Shown: in pieces, positions 36,798 through 45,547 of the stretch
How positions within the stretch are numbered: the stretch's first letter is position 1
How the letters are laid out: the number at the start of each line of letters is the position of its first letter
Assembly (NCBI RefSeq): GCF_028610675.1
Contig: NZ_JAQQWS010000013.1
Span: 1-64,000 of the forward strand
DNA: 64,000 bases
Source of the DNA: Alkalihalobacillus pseudalcaliphilus
GTDB taxonomy: Bacteria > Bacillota > Bacilli > Bacillales > Bacillaceae_D
Direction: 5' to 3'
Made by a program: the position numbers and the translations under genes
Notes under the pieces: generated by a model
Database searches by the model: none
What the model was told of the DNA's origin: nothing
The model's input: the letters and a program-made list of their open reading frames with translations, nothing else

Positions 36798-37508
36798 TTA
36801 TAATTTTAAACCGCCATCAACTACTAGTGCTTGTCCAGTAATATATGAAGATTGTTCACCAATTAAAAAATCTATAACACCTGTTAAATCATTAATATGA
36901 CCAAACCTTTTTAATATGATGTTTTCTGATAAGTTTCCTTCATCTAAATCCTTAGTCAAATCCGTTTTAATAAAACCCGGACAAACTGCATTTACTCTGA
37001 TGTTATATTCCCCTAGTTCTCTTGATAAAGATTTTGTGAATCCTATAATACCTGCTTTAGATGCAGAATAATTGGTCTGACCAACTATACCCATCATGCC
37101 AGAAATGGAAGAAATATTAATGATGATACCTTCTTTTTGCTTTATCATTACTTTTGCTACATGTTTAGAATAATTAAACGTTCCATTCATATTAGTTTCA
37201 ATAACGTCATTCCAACTTTTTTTATTCATGAATAGTAAAGAGCGATCGTTTTTTATACCTGCGTTGTTTATTAAACAATCAATCCTCCCATGTGCCTTTA
37301 CAATTTTCGCTACTAACTCATTGGCTAATTTATAATCTCTAACATCAGCTTGATGTGGAATAACATTAATAAACTGTTCTTTTAGTTTTTTTGCTTCTTC
37401 TTCATTACCCATAAATGTGAAATGAACCGTGTGACCTGCATTAGCTAAAAATTCGACTATACCTCTACCGATGCCCCTTGTACCACCTGTTACTAATATC
37501 GTTTTCAT
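36798..37508 (-). CDS. FabG-like 3-ketoacyl-ACP reductase
   Basis: 236 residues, classical SDR. NADPH-binding TGGTRGIG (residues 8-15), CLINNAG, catalytic Ser in INISSISG, and Tyr147/Lys151 in NYSASK. The C-terminus ends ITGQALVVDGG. In the operon it would reduce the 3-keto group of the ACP-bound chain after each condensation. It overlaps the upstream gene by four bases (ATGA). Confidence 0.9.
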   Translation of the reverse strand: MKTILVTGGTRGIGRGIVEFLANAGHTVHFTFMGNEEEAKKLKEQFINVIPHQADVRDYKLANELVAKIVKAHGRIDCLINNAGIKNDRSLLFMNKKSWNDVIETNMNGTFNYSKHVAKVMIKQKEGIIINISSISGMMGIVGQTNYSASKAGIIGFTKSLSRELGEYNIRVNAVCPGFIKTDLTKDLDEGNLSENIILKRFGHINDLTGVIDFLIGEQSSYITGQALVVDGGLKL

Positions 37509-38464
37509 TCTTTCACTCCCTTATATACGGCCATAAGCCCTTTATTACCTATTTGATTTGCATCAAGAACTATATGATTTCCTTGTTTTTTTAAAGCCAA
37601 CATTGCCTTAATAAGACTAGAGACAGACAGTGTATTCCCAAAGACGCTATAAGTATTAGAGGTTTCTCTAGCGTAATCATTAAGTATACTTGGTGAGCAA
37701 GTATCTAGAAAATTACCAGACCCATAAAAAGCATGCTCAAAGGTTTTACCACTTAATACTTTGTTGATTTTAGTAAAATAATCCTTTTCATTAATTTTAT
37801 AATCCTGCCAAGTATCTAGTACCTCTAAATAACCATAATTCGAGTTGATTTCTTCACGTGACAACACAAAACTAACTGAAGATTCTGATATTATATTGAA
37901 CTTTTTATCAATATTGTTCTCTAATATTGGTCCTTTCGTTTCATCGGCACCAATTACAATAGCATAGTCAATTACATGATTATTTAAATACATACTCGCG
38001 GCCTCAATAGCGTCTAAAGATGATGTAACACCATTTTGTAACAATAGATTAATGCCCTTAATACCAAAGACAATAGAAACCCAACCAGGAATATTATTCA
38101 AAACGGTATTAGTAAATTTTTTGGGGCTTACGAAATCAGCTCCTTGCTCATAAGCAACATCTAAAAACTCATATACTTCGTTTAAATAACCGATTGAATT
38201 CCCTACGAATACGCCTACTCTTTCCTTATCCCAAGCACGATAATCACCAGCATAATCTTGTAAAGCTAACCAAGTTGAAGATAAAGCCATTTTTGTCGTT
38301 TTACTTATATGTTTAATACCCTTATATTTGAAATATTTACTTGGTTCAAAATCAGCGACATTGTAAGTCTCTATGTTCCCCTGAATCCAGGATTGATAGA
38401 CTTGATTTATTTCATTTCCCCATGGCGTGACACACCCAATACCCTGTATTGACACTTTACTCAT
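37505..38464 (-). CDS. Ketosynthase homologue without active site (chain-length-factor-like)
   Basis: 319 residues with a thiolase-fold KS body (VSIQGIGCVTPWG, ERVGVFVGNSIGY). The nucleophile region reads LLLQNGVTSSLDAIE, where the active ketosynthase has NACASG, so Cys is Val. The HGTGT His region reads YGSGNFLDT and the GHSMGAA His region reads FGNTLSVSS, so all three catalytic residues are gone. In type II polyketide and aryl-polyene systems such a KS-beta pairs with the active KS and sets chain length. It is shorter than usual (about 400). It lies 20 bp after the active KS. Confidence 0.8.
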   Translation of the reverse strand: MSKVSIQGIGCVTPWGNEINQVYQSWIQGNIETYNVADFEPSKYFKYKGIKHISKTTKMALSSTWLALQDYAGDYRAWDKERVGVFVGNSIGYLNEVYEFLDVAYEQGADFVSPKKFTNTVLNNIPGWVSIVFGIKGINLLLQNGVTSSLDAIEAASMYLNNHVIDYAIVIGADETKGPILENNIDKKFNIISESSVSFVLSREEINSNYGYLEVLDTWQDYKINEKDYFTKINKVLSGKTFEHAFYGSGNFLDTCSPSILNDYARETSNTYSVFGNTLSVSSLIKAMLALKKQGNHIVLDANQIGNKGLMAVYKGVKE

Positions 38465-38484
38465 TTATTATCCTCCAACATTTC

Positions 38485-39678
38485 TTAATTTATTTTTTGA
38501 AATACAACCGATGCATTCATTCCTCCAAATGCTGATGAATTATTTAAAGCTATATTAATTGGAAACTCTCTTTTCGTATTTTCGATACAGTCGATCGACA
38601 GTTCTGGATCAAGTTCATTGAAATTTATGGTTGGAGGAGCAACTTGGTCCCTGATAGCGAGACAACATACAATACTTTCAATTGCACTTGCTGCACCCAT
38701 TGAATGCCCTAACATGGACTTTATCGAACTCACCGGTGTCCTGGAACCGAATACTTCATTAATAGCTTTCCCCTCTGCTTTATCATTTGCAGCGGTACCT
38801 GTTCCATGAGCACTGATATAACTAACATCTTCAGGTTTTATGTTGGCAGAATGTATAGCCATATTCATACAACTAATAAGGCCCTCACCTTCAGGATGTG
38901 GTGCTGTAATATGGTGAGCATCTGTACTTACTCCATAACCAGCAACTTCTGCATAAATCTTGGCATTTCTTCTCATAGCATGTTCGTAATCTTCTAAAAG
39001 TAAGCACCCAGCTCCCTCTGCTACCATCATACCTCTCCTATTTTTATCAAATGGGCTACAAACCTGTGGGGCTATCGCATTTAATCGATGAAATCCATAA
39101 TAAGCTACTGTAGAAAAAGGATCCACCCCAGCAGCAAAAGCTACGTTGGTCTTCCCGTTTCTTATACTCTCAAAAGCATTAATCAAAGCATAATTTCCTG
39201 ATGCACATGCATTTCCAATTAAGCTTGCTTTTCCTTCCAGTTTAAATTCACTCGTTGCGTTAGATAAAATCGTTTGTAGATTATTTTGTTCTCTAAGATC
39301 GTCGCTTGGGTGTTTATTTTCCTTACTTAATAAATGTGTCTCCTGTGATGATACTTCTCCCATAGTAGTGCCGACTACAAGTGCTGCATCTTTATAAATC
39401 TCATAGTTAATATCAGAATCTTCAATACTCCTCCTCATAGCAGCAATTAATAACTGAGAACCCCTTCCTATCTTAAATGCATCATTGGTTTTCACATACT
39501 TCTCCGGGTTGAAACTCTGAACCTGTCCACCGTTTCTCGAAGTTAATAGCGTAATATTATTCCCCTTTATGTTCGATATACCACTAACACCTTTTTGACA
39601 ATTGTCCCAAAATTCCTCGAGCTTTTCTCCAATAGACGAAATAACCCCTAATCCAGTAATAACAACTCTCCTACTCAT
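38485..39678 (-). CDS. FabF-like beta-ketoacyl-ACP synthase (KS-alpha)
   Basis: 397 residues. Complete Cys-His-His triad: Cys158 in GNACASG, His291 in AHGTGT and His325 in MLGHSMGAA. The N-terminus VVITGLGVISSIG and the end NNSSAFGGMNASVVF are standard FabF/type II PKS. It condenses malonyl-ACP with the growing chain. The ATG is preceded by AATGGAGGAATTTT. Together with its dead homologue it should form a KS-alpha/KS-beta heterodimer. Confidence 0.9.
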   Translation of the reverse strand: MSRRVVITGLGVISSIGEKLEEFWDNCQKGVSGISNIKGNNITLLTSRNGGQVQSFNPEKYVKTNDAFKIGRGSQLLIAAMRRSIEDSDINYEIYKDAALVVGTTMGEVSSQETHLLSKENKHPSDDLREQNNLQTILSNATSEFKLEGKASLIGNACASGNYALINAFESIRNGKTNVAFAAGVDPFSTVAYYGFHRLNAIAPQVCSPFDKNRRGMMVAEGAGCLLLEDYEHAMRRNAKIYAEVAGYGVSTDAHHITAPHPEGEGLISCMNMAIHSANIKPEDVSYISAHGTGTAANDKAEGKAINEVFGSRTPVSSIKSMLGHSMGAASAIESIVCCLAIRDQVAPPTINFNELDPELSIDCIENTKREFPINIALNNSSAFGGMNASVVFQKIN

Positions 39679-39690
39679 AAAATTCCTCCA

Positions 39691-40149
39691 TTACTCTTCA
39701 TCAATCTTTTTTAAAACAAAAGTCAATTCTCCCTTTGCAACAACCTTTCCATCTAACTTAACTACTGCTTCTGCAAAGGCTGAGTGTGATACTTTTTTAA
39801 TTAGACGGATTGAACAGTATAGCCTTACATCAGGTGTAACTACACGCTTAAATTTAAAGTCTGAATGATATAAAAGCGGAATCGTATCACTTTCAATTTC
39901 ACTTCCTAAATGTTGCAATAACAGGATGGCACTTTGCGCTGAGAATTCAATTATGAAAACACCTGGAAATATTTTTTTGTCAGGAAAATGCCCCTTAAAA
40001 TAATATTCTTGACTTAGTACATCTTTAAACGTAGTAATTTCACTACCTGTAATATCCGAAACACCATCTACAAAAATCATCGGGTCGCTATGTGGTAACA
40101 AAGCATCAATTTCCGTTTTGGATAATCCCAGTAATTCAGATCTCTCCAT
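39691..40149 (-). CDS. FabZ-like 3-hydroxyacyl-ACP dehydratase
   Basis: 152 residues, single hot-dog domain. LLPHSDPMIFVDGV opens it, and the catalytic His54 lies in FKGHFPDKKIFPGV with Glu68 in IIEFSAQ. It would dehydrate the 3-hydroxyacyl-ACP to the trans-2-enoyl form. The operon lacks an enoyl reductase, so double bonds may be retained. It overlaps the ACP gene by 14 bp. Confidence 0.88.
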   Translation of the reverse strand: MERSELLGLSKTEIDALLPHSDPMIFVDGVSDITGSEITTFKDVLSQEYYFKGHFPDKKIFPGVFIIEFSAQSAILLLQHLGSEIESDTIPLLYHSDFKFKRVVTPDVRLYCSIRLIKKVSHSAFAEAVVKLDGKVVAKGELTFVLKKIDEE

Positions 40150-40396
40150 AAGCTAAGCCTTCCAGGACCTCAATAATATTACTAACACTAGTAAAATCAA
40201 CTAACTTATCTTCTGGAATCTTCACTTTGAACTCTTTCTCTATCGCAACTAATAATTCTAATAGGGACATGGAATCCGCATCCAAATCTTCTACTAGGTC
40301 CTCACACTCTTCTACCTCTTCAACCTCAACTTCTAGAACATCCGCAATGATTTCATTCAACTTCTTTACATTTACAACCTTATCTTTTAGAATCAC
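40136..40396 (-). CDS. Dedicated acyl carrier protein
   Basis: 86 residues with a GTG start behind GGAGGAAGTTAA. Very acidic four-helix ACP. The phosphopantetheine site is DLDADSMSLLEL with Ser42, a variant of the usual DSL. It overlaps the transferase gene by four bases (GTGA). It carries the chain built by the operon's synthase. Confidence 0.9.
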   Translation of the reverse strand: MILKDKVVNVKKLNEIIADVLEVEVEEVEECEDLVEDLDADSMSLLELLVAIEKEFKVKIPEDKLVDFTSVSNIIEVLEGLAYGEI

Positions 40397-40782
40397 TTAA
40401 CTTCCTCCTCTAATTTTAATGTTAATGATGCGATACATAAATCTGGTGATTGGAAAACTTCTATACTACATGTTTTATTACTAAGGAAAGTACTATTTTC
40501 TAAACTTAAATTAAAAACACCATTCCTTATATGCACATTTATTTTTTTCAAATCTTTTAACTTCATATAACCATTTGATGCTTTAATAAAAGATTCCTTA
40601 ATAGCAATGTAAGCTGAAAGTAAATCAATTTTATTATTGCAGTCCTCTAAACAATAAATCTCTTCCTCAGTTAACCAGCGTAATAAATATTCTTCATAAT
40701 AATTACTATTAAATACTTTTACGATAGTCACTTTCTCTATGATATCAATCCCCATACCATAAATGACTGCTGAATTATTCAT
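40393..40782 (-). CDS. AcpS-type phosphopantetheinyl transferase
   Basis: 129 residues from the ATG behind AAGGAGATTAGAGAG; a longer upstream start would overlap the exporter. GMGIDIIE holds the metal Asp and AIKESFIKAS matches the WxxKEA motif. It should activate the neighbouring ACP. A private transferase suggests that the ACP is poorly served by the housekeeping enzyme. Confidence 0.85.
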   Translation of the reverse strand: MNNSAVIYGMGIDIIEKVTIVKVFNSNYYEEYLLRWLTEEEIYCLEDCNNKIDLLSAYIAIKESFIKASNGYMKLKDLKKINVHIRNGVFNLSLENSTFLSNKTCSIEVFQSPDLCIASLTLKLEEEVK

Positions 40783-40795
40783 CTCTCTAATCTCC

Positions 40796-42025
40796 TTATG
40801 CACTACTATTCTCAAGATGGAGTTCTTTTTCTGTATTCAATGATGGGATTATAATTAAGCAAATGACCCCAACAGCTATTAAATAAGAAGAAATAACAAA
40901 TCCGATGTTTATCACACCCAACTTCTCAATTAACAATCCGATTAATAAATAACCAGGGACACTTGCAGCCGTAATAATAATATTGTAAACACTAAACACT
41001 CTTGCCAAATAATTCCGATCCACATTAGTTTGTAAATAGCTCACCATAAAAATGTTTAAAATACCTTGAGATAATCCTCCCACAACTAACAGTAGCTGCA
41101 ATACAATGAATGGTAATTCTAACGAGAAGCAAAAGATAACAACACCAAAGGTAAATAACGAAAACAAGAAGCCATATTTTTTATCTATCTTTTTGTAAAG
41201 GATTGGGCTAACTATTGAACCAATTAATATCCCGATGAATGTAGGGGTAGCAACCATATATAAACTATTGGCCCCTTCTCCAATGATTTCGTGTAGATAG
41301 CTTATTAAATAAACATCAATAGAAGCTCCAACTATCCAACCTAGACCAAACACTATGAATAGTCTGAAAATCTTATTATTTGCTTTGATATACTGTAACC
41401 CTTCTTTAGTTGATTCTGATAAAGACTTTCTCGGTGTCAATTCGTCTCTTTTTTTCTCAACATAAGGTTTAATTCTTGATATAAGAATTAATGAACCTAA
41501 GTAGAACAATGACGCAAATAGGATTTTAGAATAATCGGTTAAATTAAATATGAATAATAATGCTGCAAAGCCATAAGCAATCAGTTTTGAAATCATATTA
41601 ATCATTCTAAAGAAACCATTCGCCTTAGGAATCTCTTCGACGCTTAATATATTTGGTATTAAGGTAGAGCTCGCTGTACTAAAGAAAATATTGATAAAGG
41701 TTATTAAGAAAATGAAAGAAAAGATTAACAACAAAGATTCAATAAAATAAAAACTCATTATGAAAAATAGAAACACAGTTATAATTCTTAGTAAATTAGA
41801 ATACATCATAATTTTTTGTAAGTTTTTATTTTCAACAAAAGCACCCGCATGAAGACCAAACAATACGACAGGCAGGGCTGAACACACTAGGAATACTGAT
41901 GTTCCAATCCCTCCAACTCCCACTTGTTGCAACAAGGTCAACAGTATAACAAACAGAATCGCATCCCCAAAAGAGCTAAAAAACGTTGATGAAAATAACA
42001 ACATAAATTTTTTGTTTCTTACCAT
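40796..42025 (-). CDS. MFS exporter
   Basis: 409 residues with twelve predicted membrane helices. The N-terminal LFSSTFFSSFGDAILFV and the basic loop after helix 6 (IKPYVEKKRDEL) fit the drug-efflux MFS group. The start codon shares one base with the stop codon of the acyltransferase gene. It probably exports the finished product or an intermediate. No ABC peptide exporter is present. Confidence 0.85.
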   Translation of the reverse strand: MVRNKKFMLLFSSTFFSSFGDAILFVILLTLLQQVGVGGIGTSVFLVCSALPVVLFGLHAGAFVENKNLQKIMMYSNLLRIITVFLFFIMSFYFIESLLLIFSFIFLITFINIFFSTASSTLIPNILSVEEIPKANGFFRMINMISKLIAYGFAALLFIFNLTDYSKILFASLFYLGSLILISRIKPYVEKKRDELTPRKSLSESTKEGLQYIKANNKIFRLFIVFGLGWIVGASIDVYLISYLHEIIGEGANSLYMVATPTFIGILIGSIVSPILYKKIDKKYGFLFSLFTFGVVIFCFSLELPFIVLQLLLVVGGLSQGILNIFMVSYLQTNVDRNYLARVFSVYNIIITAASVPGYLLIGLLIEKLGVINIGFVISSYLIAVGVICLIIIPSLNTEKELHLENSSA

Positions 42026-42945
42026 TACATTTCACCTACCTTATAAAAATTTCCATCCTCTAAACTCAATCCAAATAAATTTTGTTTGTCATAGTAGTCC
42101 ACGAGCACATCAGAATGAACATCCACCTGTTTCCAATCTGACACCTGTAAATGATGGCGGTACCAGAACCTCCAATTTTCAGGATTTTTTCGTAGTATGT
42201 TTAGAAAGTGGCTATACATTTCCTTAGCCGAATCATGGATATTATTTTTAGTGACTTTAATTAATGGCTGGGCTTCTAAATATTCATTTCCATTTTGATC
42301 CGTTACAATATTAATACAACAAACAGGCTTATTAATAATTGACAATAGCCTAAAAATGCCACTTCTAATAGTTACCACTGAAGACAAGTAGTTTACTTCA
42401 ATTGGATTAAAGTCCTTTCCTACACCAGTATTTCCATCTAAATATAAAAATAAATGGTTTTTTTCTAATGTTTTCAAAATTTCGAATCCTATATTCTTAT
42501 TCTCAGCAATCAAAACTTGGTCAATTAGGTCCTTCTTAATCTCATACTGTTCAAGCTCTTTTTCTAATTCACTAGTTTTTTGATCGATTAATAAAGATAA
42601 TTTATAAGAAAGTCCTCTATCTTTAAGAAATAGGGCCAGATAGAATGGAATAAGCCTATAATTATTTAGATGAAATGATACAAATACCCCTGCTTCTTGA
42701 ACACACTCAAAAATGTGTTCTTGACCTTTTATTCCTTTAAAACCCTCAAAACTAAATGGACTCACCCTTATAGTATTCTGACTCTCTATCTTCCACATAT
42801 ACTCGTACCATATTTCTAAAATTGAAGAAGTTGAGTATTGTAAGGGTTTTAGTTCCTTTATTAAATTACTAAGAGCTCTCAAATATTCAAAGTCATGTAC
42901 TTTTTGTTCCTTTAGCTTTTCTATAAAATTAATTTTTTCGTTCAC
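42025..42945 (-). CDS. LpxL-like acyltransferase (LPLAT superfamily)
   Basis: 306 residues with a GTG start behind GAGGGTTGTGT. The pattern VFVSFHLNNYRLIPFYLALF (His92), then FLYLDGNTGVGKD (Asp170), then an LSSVVTIRSGIFRLLSIINKPVCCINIV segment (broken here only by wording) matches lipid-A-type lysophospholipid acyltransferases that use acyl-ACP. The usual HxxxxD/E acid is Arg97 here, so the catalytic pair may differ. There is no membrane helix of the LpxL kind at the N-terminus. Gram-positives have no lipid A, so its acceptor is likely the operon's peptide. That last step is inference. Confidence 0.65.
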   Translation of the reverse strand: MNEKINFIEKLKEQKVHDFEYLRALSNLIKELKPLQYSTSSILEIWYEYMWKIESQNTIRVSPFSFEGFKGIKGQEHIFECVQEAGVFVSFHLNNYRLIPFYLALFLKDRGLSYKLSLLIDQKTSELEKELEQYEIKKDLIDQVLIAENKNIGFEILKTLEKNHLFLYLDGNTGVGKDFNPIEVNYLSSVVTIRSGIFRLLSIINKPVCCINIVTDQNGNEYLEAQPLIKVTKNNIHDSAKEMYSHFLNILRKNPENWRFWYRHHLQVSDWKQVDVHSDVLVDYYDKQNLFGLSLEDGNFYKVGEM

Positions 42946-42957
42946 ACACAACCCTCG

Positions 42958-44031
42958 CTATACTAAGCTATATTTTTTACCCATTAAATGTAGTAATTGA
43001 ATTAAGACTTTAATAACAGGATCATAGACGGATACCTCTCCACCACTTTTCCCTTCAACAATGTCTAATCCGCATATATCTATTGGTAAGGAATATATAC
43101 TATCCAGTGTATTTTTGACCTCGTTCATTTGCATCCCCTCTTGAATAGGGAAATCTACTAAAGGGAATATTTTAGGATCGAAAGCATCCGTATCAAAACT
43201 AACGTACCCTAATAATTCATTACTACGAAAATCTATTGGTAATTCATCAAGTAACTCACTTATATTGTTCTGTCTTAAATCACGAGCAGATACCTGAAAT
43301 AATTTTGGATGCTTATACACTTGTTCTCTTGACCTGAAACCTCTTACACCAAATTGGATGACCCCATAAATCGATTCATCATCTAATAAATATTTTACAA
43401 AATTCGCATGATCTAGATTCTCCTGACGGTGCTTTAGGCTATATCCACAATCATGGTGAGCATCAAATTGAAATAGGACAAACTTCTTTTTCGGATACAG
43501 CTTCTTCAGCCCATTAATTGCATAAAAGGTTAAAGAATGATCTCCGCCAATTGTTAATAATTTTGAATCGGAAAAGTGAGTAAAAGCTATAACATCATCC
43601 AGGCATTTTTGAATGTCACATTGATCAAAAACTTCTTCCATATCACCTAAATCTTTAACAACCGCATCTTGCCAAAGTAACTTATTATCGTCCACATCAT
43701 ATATTCCAGACATGCTTTTTAAATTAAAATCATAAAAGTTGGTATATGCATAACTAGCTCTGCGCAATACCTCTGGGAAGTGGCGGACTGCGGATTTCTG
43801 CATATTGGATCCCCTGTTATATGGAACGCCTAATACAAAAAGATCAGCTGCTTCAAAATCAACACAATTCTTTAGGTTAAAAAAGGAATGATCAACGCTT
43901 TTGATATAATTTAAATGCCTGGGCAACATCTCTTTTTTAAAAGGGTTATCCGACAACCAAAATTTATCAAAGCTCGAATTTGCCAATATCACCTCTGAAT
44001 CATTTACCTTATAAATATACTTGTTAGTCAC
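42958..44031 (-). CDS. Ureohydrolase, candidate peptide arginase
   Basis: 357 residues from a GTG that overlaps the protease stop (GTGTGA). All manganese ligands of the arginase family are present: IGGDHS (162-166), FDAHHD (189-194) and SFDTDAFDP (278-286), plus the later DIVEG. It should hydrolyse a guanidino group to an amine with release of urea. In an operon with tiny arginine-containing peptides, the known precedent is peptide arginases such as OspR, which turn Arg into Ornithine in ribosomal peptides. Metabolic arginase or agmatinase is unlikely given the context and the extended N-terminus of about 60 residues. Confidence 0.8.
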   Translation of the reverse strand: MTNKYIYKVNDSEVILANSSFDKFWLSDNPFKKEMLPRHLNYIKSVDHSFFNLKNCVDFEAADLFVLGVPYNRGSNMQKSAVRHFPEVLRRASYAYTNFYDFNLKSMSGIYDVDDNKLLWQDAVVKDLGDMEEVFDQCDIQKCLDDVIAFTHFSDSKLLTIGGDHSLTFYAINGLKKLYPKKKFVLFQFDAHHDCGYSLKHRQENLDHANFVKYLLDDESIYGVIQFGVRGFRSREQVYKHPKLFQVSARDLRQNNISELLDELPIDFRSNELLGYVSFDTDAFDPKIFPLVDFPIQEGMQMNEVKNTLDSIYSLPIDICGLDIVEGKSGGEVSVYDPVIKVLIQLLHLMGKKYSLV

Positions 44032-44609
44032 ACCCTCACAACCTTTGCATAATAGGGCCTTAATAGTTTCCACCAGAACGGTAATGCCAAAATAGTTAAT
44101 AACGCAATCGTCCACATCGTATATTCGGGGTTATTGACGATCGTTAATTGAAAATACAAGATAGAGAATAAGAATACAAAAGAATATAATGTATAGCTTA
44201 ATTTTTTATAAATGACTTGCTGCTGATTAGGTAGCACATTCTGTATAAACTGACCATCTGAACCTTTACTCGGAATTAAATGACGAAAGACCATTGGCAA
44301 GTAAGCAATCGCAACTAATTTTAAAGCAATCAAATACGGTTGCATTATAAAAATAAGTATTAATAATAGTTGTGCCATTGGACCAGCTATAGAAATAATA
44401 ATATCTTCTGTTCTCGTTGGTTTTCTTCCGAAATTAAATCTTACATAGAACTTCTTCTCACTCAGGCTTGCAACAATTTTTTTACTTTCTGCTTTCATAA
44501 AAATAGCCCCAAGATAATGTCCACACTCGTGAACAATTAGACTGATATAAGAATGGAGCGGGAATAAAGCGATGAATAAAATAACGTCAATAAGTTGTAG
44601 CTCCATCAT
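44028..44609 (-). CDS. M50-family membrane metalloprotease
   Basis: 193 residues with about five membrane helices. Zinc motif HECGH (residues 27-31) lies in the first helix pair, and SKGSDG in the C-terminal half resembles the third-ligand region of site-2 proteases. Small M50 proteins occur in several peptide gene clusters, where they process precursor or pheromone. It is the first enzyme gene after the peptide repeats. The 184-bp spacer before it shows no supported gene. Confidence 0.8.
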   Translation of the reverse strand: MMELQLIDVILFIALFPLHSYISLIVHECGHYLGAIFMKAESKKIVASLSEKKFYVRFNFGRKPTRTEDIIISIAGPMAQLLLILIFIMQPYLIALKLVAIAYLPMVFRHLIPSKGSDGQFIQNVLPNQQQVIYKKLSYTLYSFVFLFSILYFQLTIVNNPEYTMWTIALLTILALPFWWKLLRPYYAKVVRV

Positions 44610-44793
44610 TCAAACACACCCTTACCTACAAACAAATTTGCATTCATATAATTTAACTACCAATACTGAGTCAGAGCCCTTTAGCCAATCAAAATTACGC
44701 ATTTACATAATTGAATTAAACGAGAGTCTTGGTGGAAATTTTGCTTCTATTTTAATTAAACATACAGGGCCCTATCAATATTTTTAACCTAGC

Positions 44794-44870
44794 TTAGCGG
44801 GCACAACGGATAATTACGACATCGCCATTTCTTTGCTCTTCGAACTTTTCTAATTCTTCCACCGTTACTG
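44794..44870 (-). CDS. Precursor peptide gene, copy 1 (promoter-distal), cut by a sequence gap
   Basis: Only residues 7-30 are visible before the run of N. They match the other copies exactly, ending NGDVVIIRCAR. The Ile25 codon is ATT where copies 3, 4 and 6 have ATC, a silent change. It is followed by AGCTAGG instead of the spacer found after the other copies, marking the end of the array. Confidence 0.85.
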
Positions 44871-44970
44871 NNNNNNNNNNNNNNNNNNNNNNNNNNNNNN
44901 NNNNNNNNNNNNNNNNNNNNNNNNNNNNNNNNNNNNNNNNNNNNNNNNNNNNNNNNNNNNNNNNNNNNNN
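44871..44970. other. Assembly gap of 100 N inside the peptide array
   Basis: Exactly 100 N, the conventional placeholder for unknown length. It falls inside a 120-bp tandem repeat, so the true number of copies is not known. Confidence 0.95.
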
Positions 44971-44981
44971 TTTTTGGGGTT

Positions 44982-45074
44982 TTAGCGGGCACAACGGATA
45001 ATTACGACATCGCCATTTCTTTGCTCTTCGAACTTTTCTAATTCTTCCACCGTTACTGGTTTTGGTTGACTCAT
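44982..45074 (-). CDS. Precursor peptide gene, copy 2
   Basis: 30 residues: MSQPKPVTVEELEKF, then EEQR, then NGDVVIIRCAR. The acidic N-terminal two-thirds look like a leader; the C-terminal tail carries Arg27, Cys28 and Arg30. The upstream side runs into the second gap after three bases, so its ribosome site is not seen. Confidence 0.88.
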   Translation of the reverse strand: MSQPKPVTVEELEKFEEQRNGDVVIIRCAR

Positions 45075-45077
45075 TTT

Positions 45078-45177
45078 NNNNNNNNNNNNNNNNNNNNNNN
45101 NNNNNNNNNNNNNNNNNNNNNNNNNNNNNNNNNNNNNNNNNNNNNNNNNNNNNNNNNNNNNNNNNNNNNNNNNNNNN
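45078..45177. other. Second assembly gap of 100 N
   Basis: Again exactly 100 N within the repeat array. The sequence resumes in the standard spacer before copy 3. Confidence 0.95.
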
Positions 45178-45188
45178 TTTTTGGGGTT

Positions 45189-45281
45189 TTAGCGGGCACA
45201 ACGGATGATTACGACATCGCCATTTCTTTGCTCTTCGAACTTTTCTAATTCTTCGACCGTTACTGGTTTTGGTTGACTCAT
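45189..45281 (-). CDS. Precursor peptide gene, copy 3
   Basis: Encodes the same 30 residues as copies 2, 4 and 5. One silent change (GTC for GTG at Val9) distinguishes it. It has its own ribosome site AAGAAGGAGGAAATTGAA. Confidence 0.92.
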   Translation of the reverse strand: MSQPKPVTVEELEKFEEQRNGDVVIIRCAR

Positions 45282-45308
45282 TTCAATTTCCTCCTTCTTT
45301 TTGGGGTT

Positions 45309-45401
45309 TTAGCGGGCACAACGGATGATTACGACATCGCCATTTCTTTGCTCTTCGAACTTTTCTAATTCTTCCACCGTTACTGGTTTTGGTTGACTCA
45401 T
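45309..45401 (-). CDS. Precursor peptide gene, copy 4
   Basis: Same 30-residue peptide, with ribosome site AAGAAGGAGGAAATTGAA. The complete 120-bp unit, gene plus spacer, is seen here: stop, AAACCCCAAAAAG, ribosome site, start. Confidence 0.92.
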   Translation of the reverse strand: MSQPKPVTVEELEKFEEQRNGDVVIIRCAR

Positions 45402-45428
45402 TTCAATTTCCTCCTTCTTTTTGGGGTT

Positions 45429-45521
45429 TTAGCGGGCACAACGGATAATTACGACATCGCCATTTCTTTGCTCTTCGAACTTTTCTAATTCTTCCACCGT
45501 TACTGGTTTTGGTTGACTCAT
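45429..45521 (-). CDS. Precursor peptide gene, copy 5
   Basis: Same 30-residue peptide with its own AAGAAGGAGGAAATTGAA site. Ile25 is encoded by ATT as in copies 1 and 2. Confidence 0.92.
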   Translation of the reverse strand: MSQPKPVTVEELEKFEEQRNGDVVIIRCAR

Positions 45522-45547
45522 TTCAATTTCCTCCTTCTTTTTGGGTT

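Noticed and set aside
44622..44702. 26-codon minus-strand ORF between the peptide array and the M50 gene, ending in CKFVCR
   Set aside because: No ribosome site, unlike every real peptide gene here, and no leader similarity. The same DNA is also open on the plus strand, so it is probably relic sequence.
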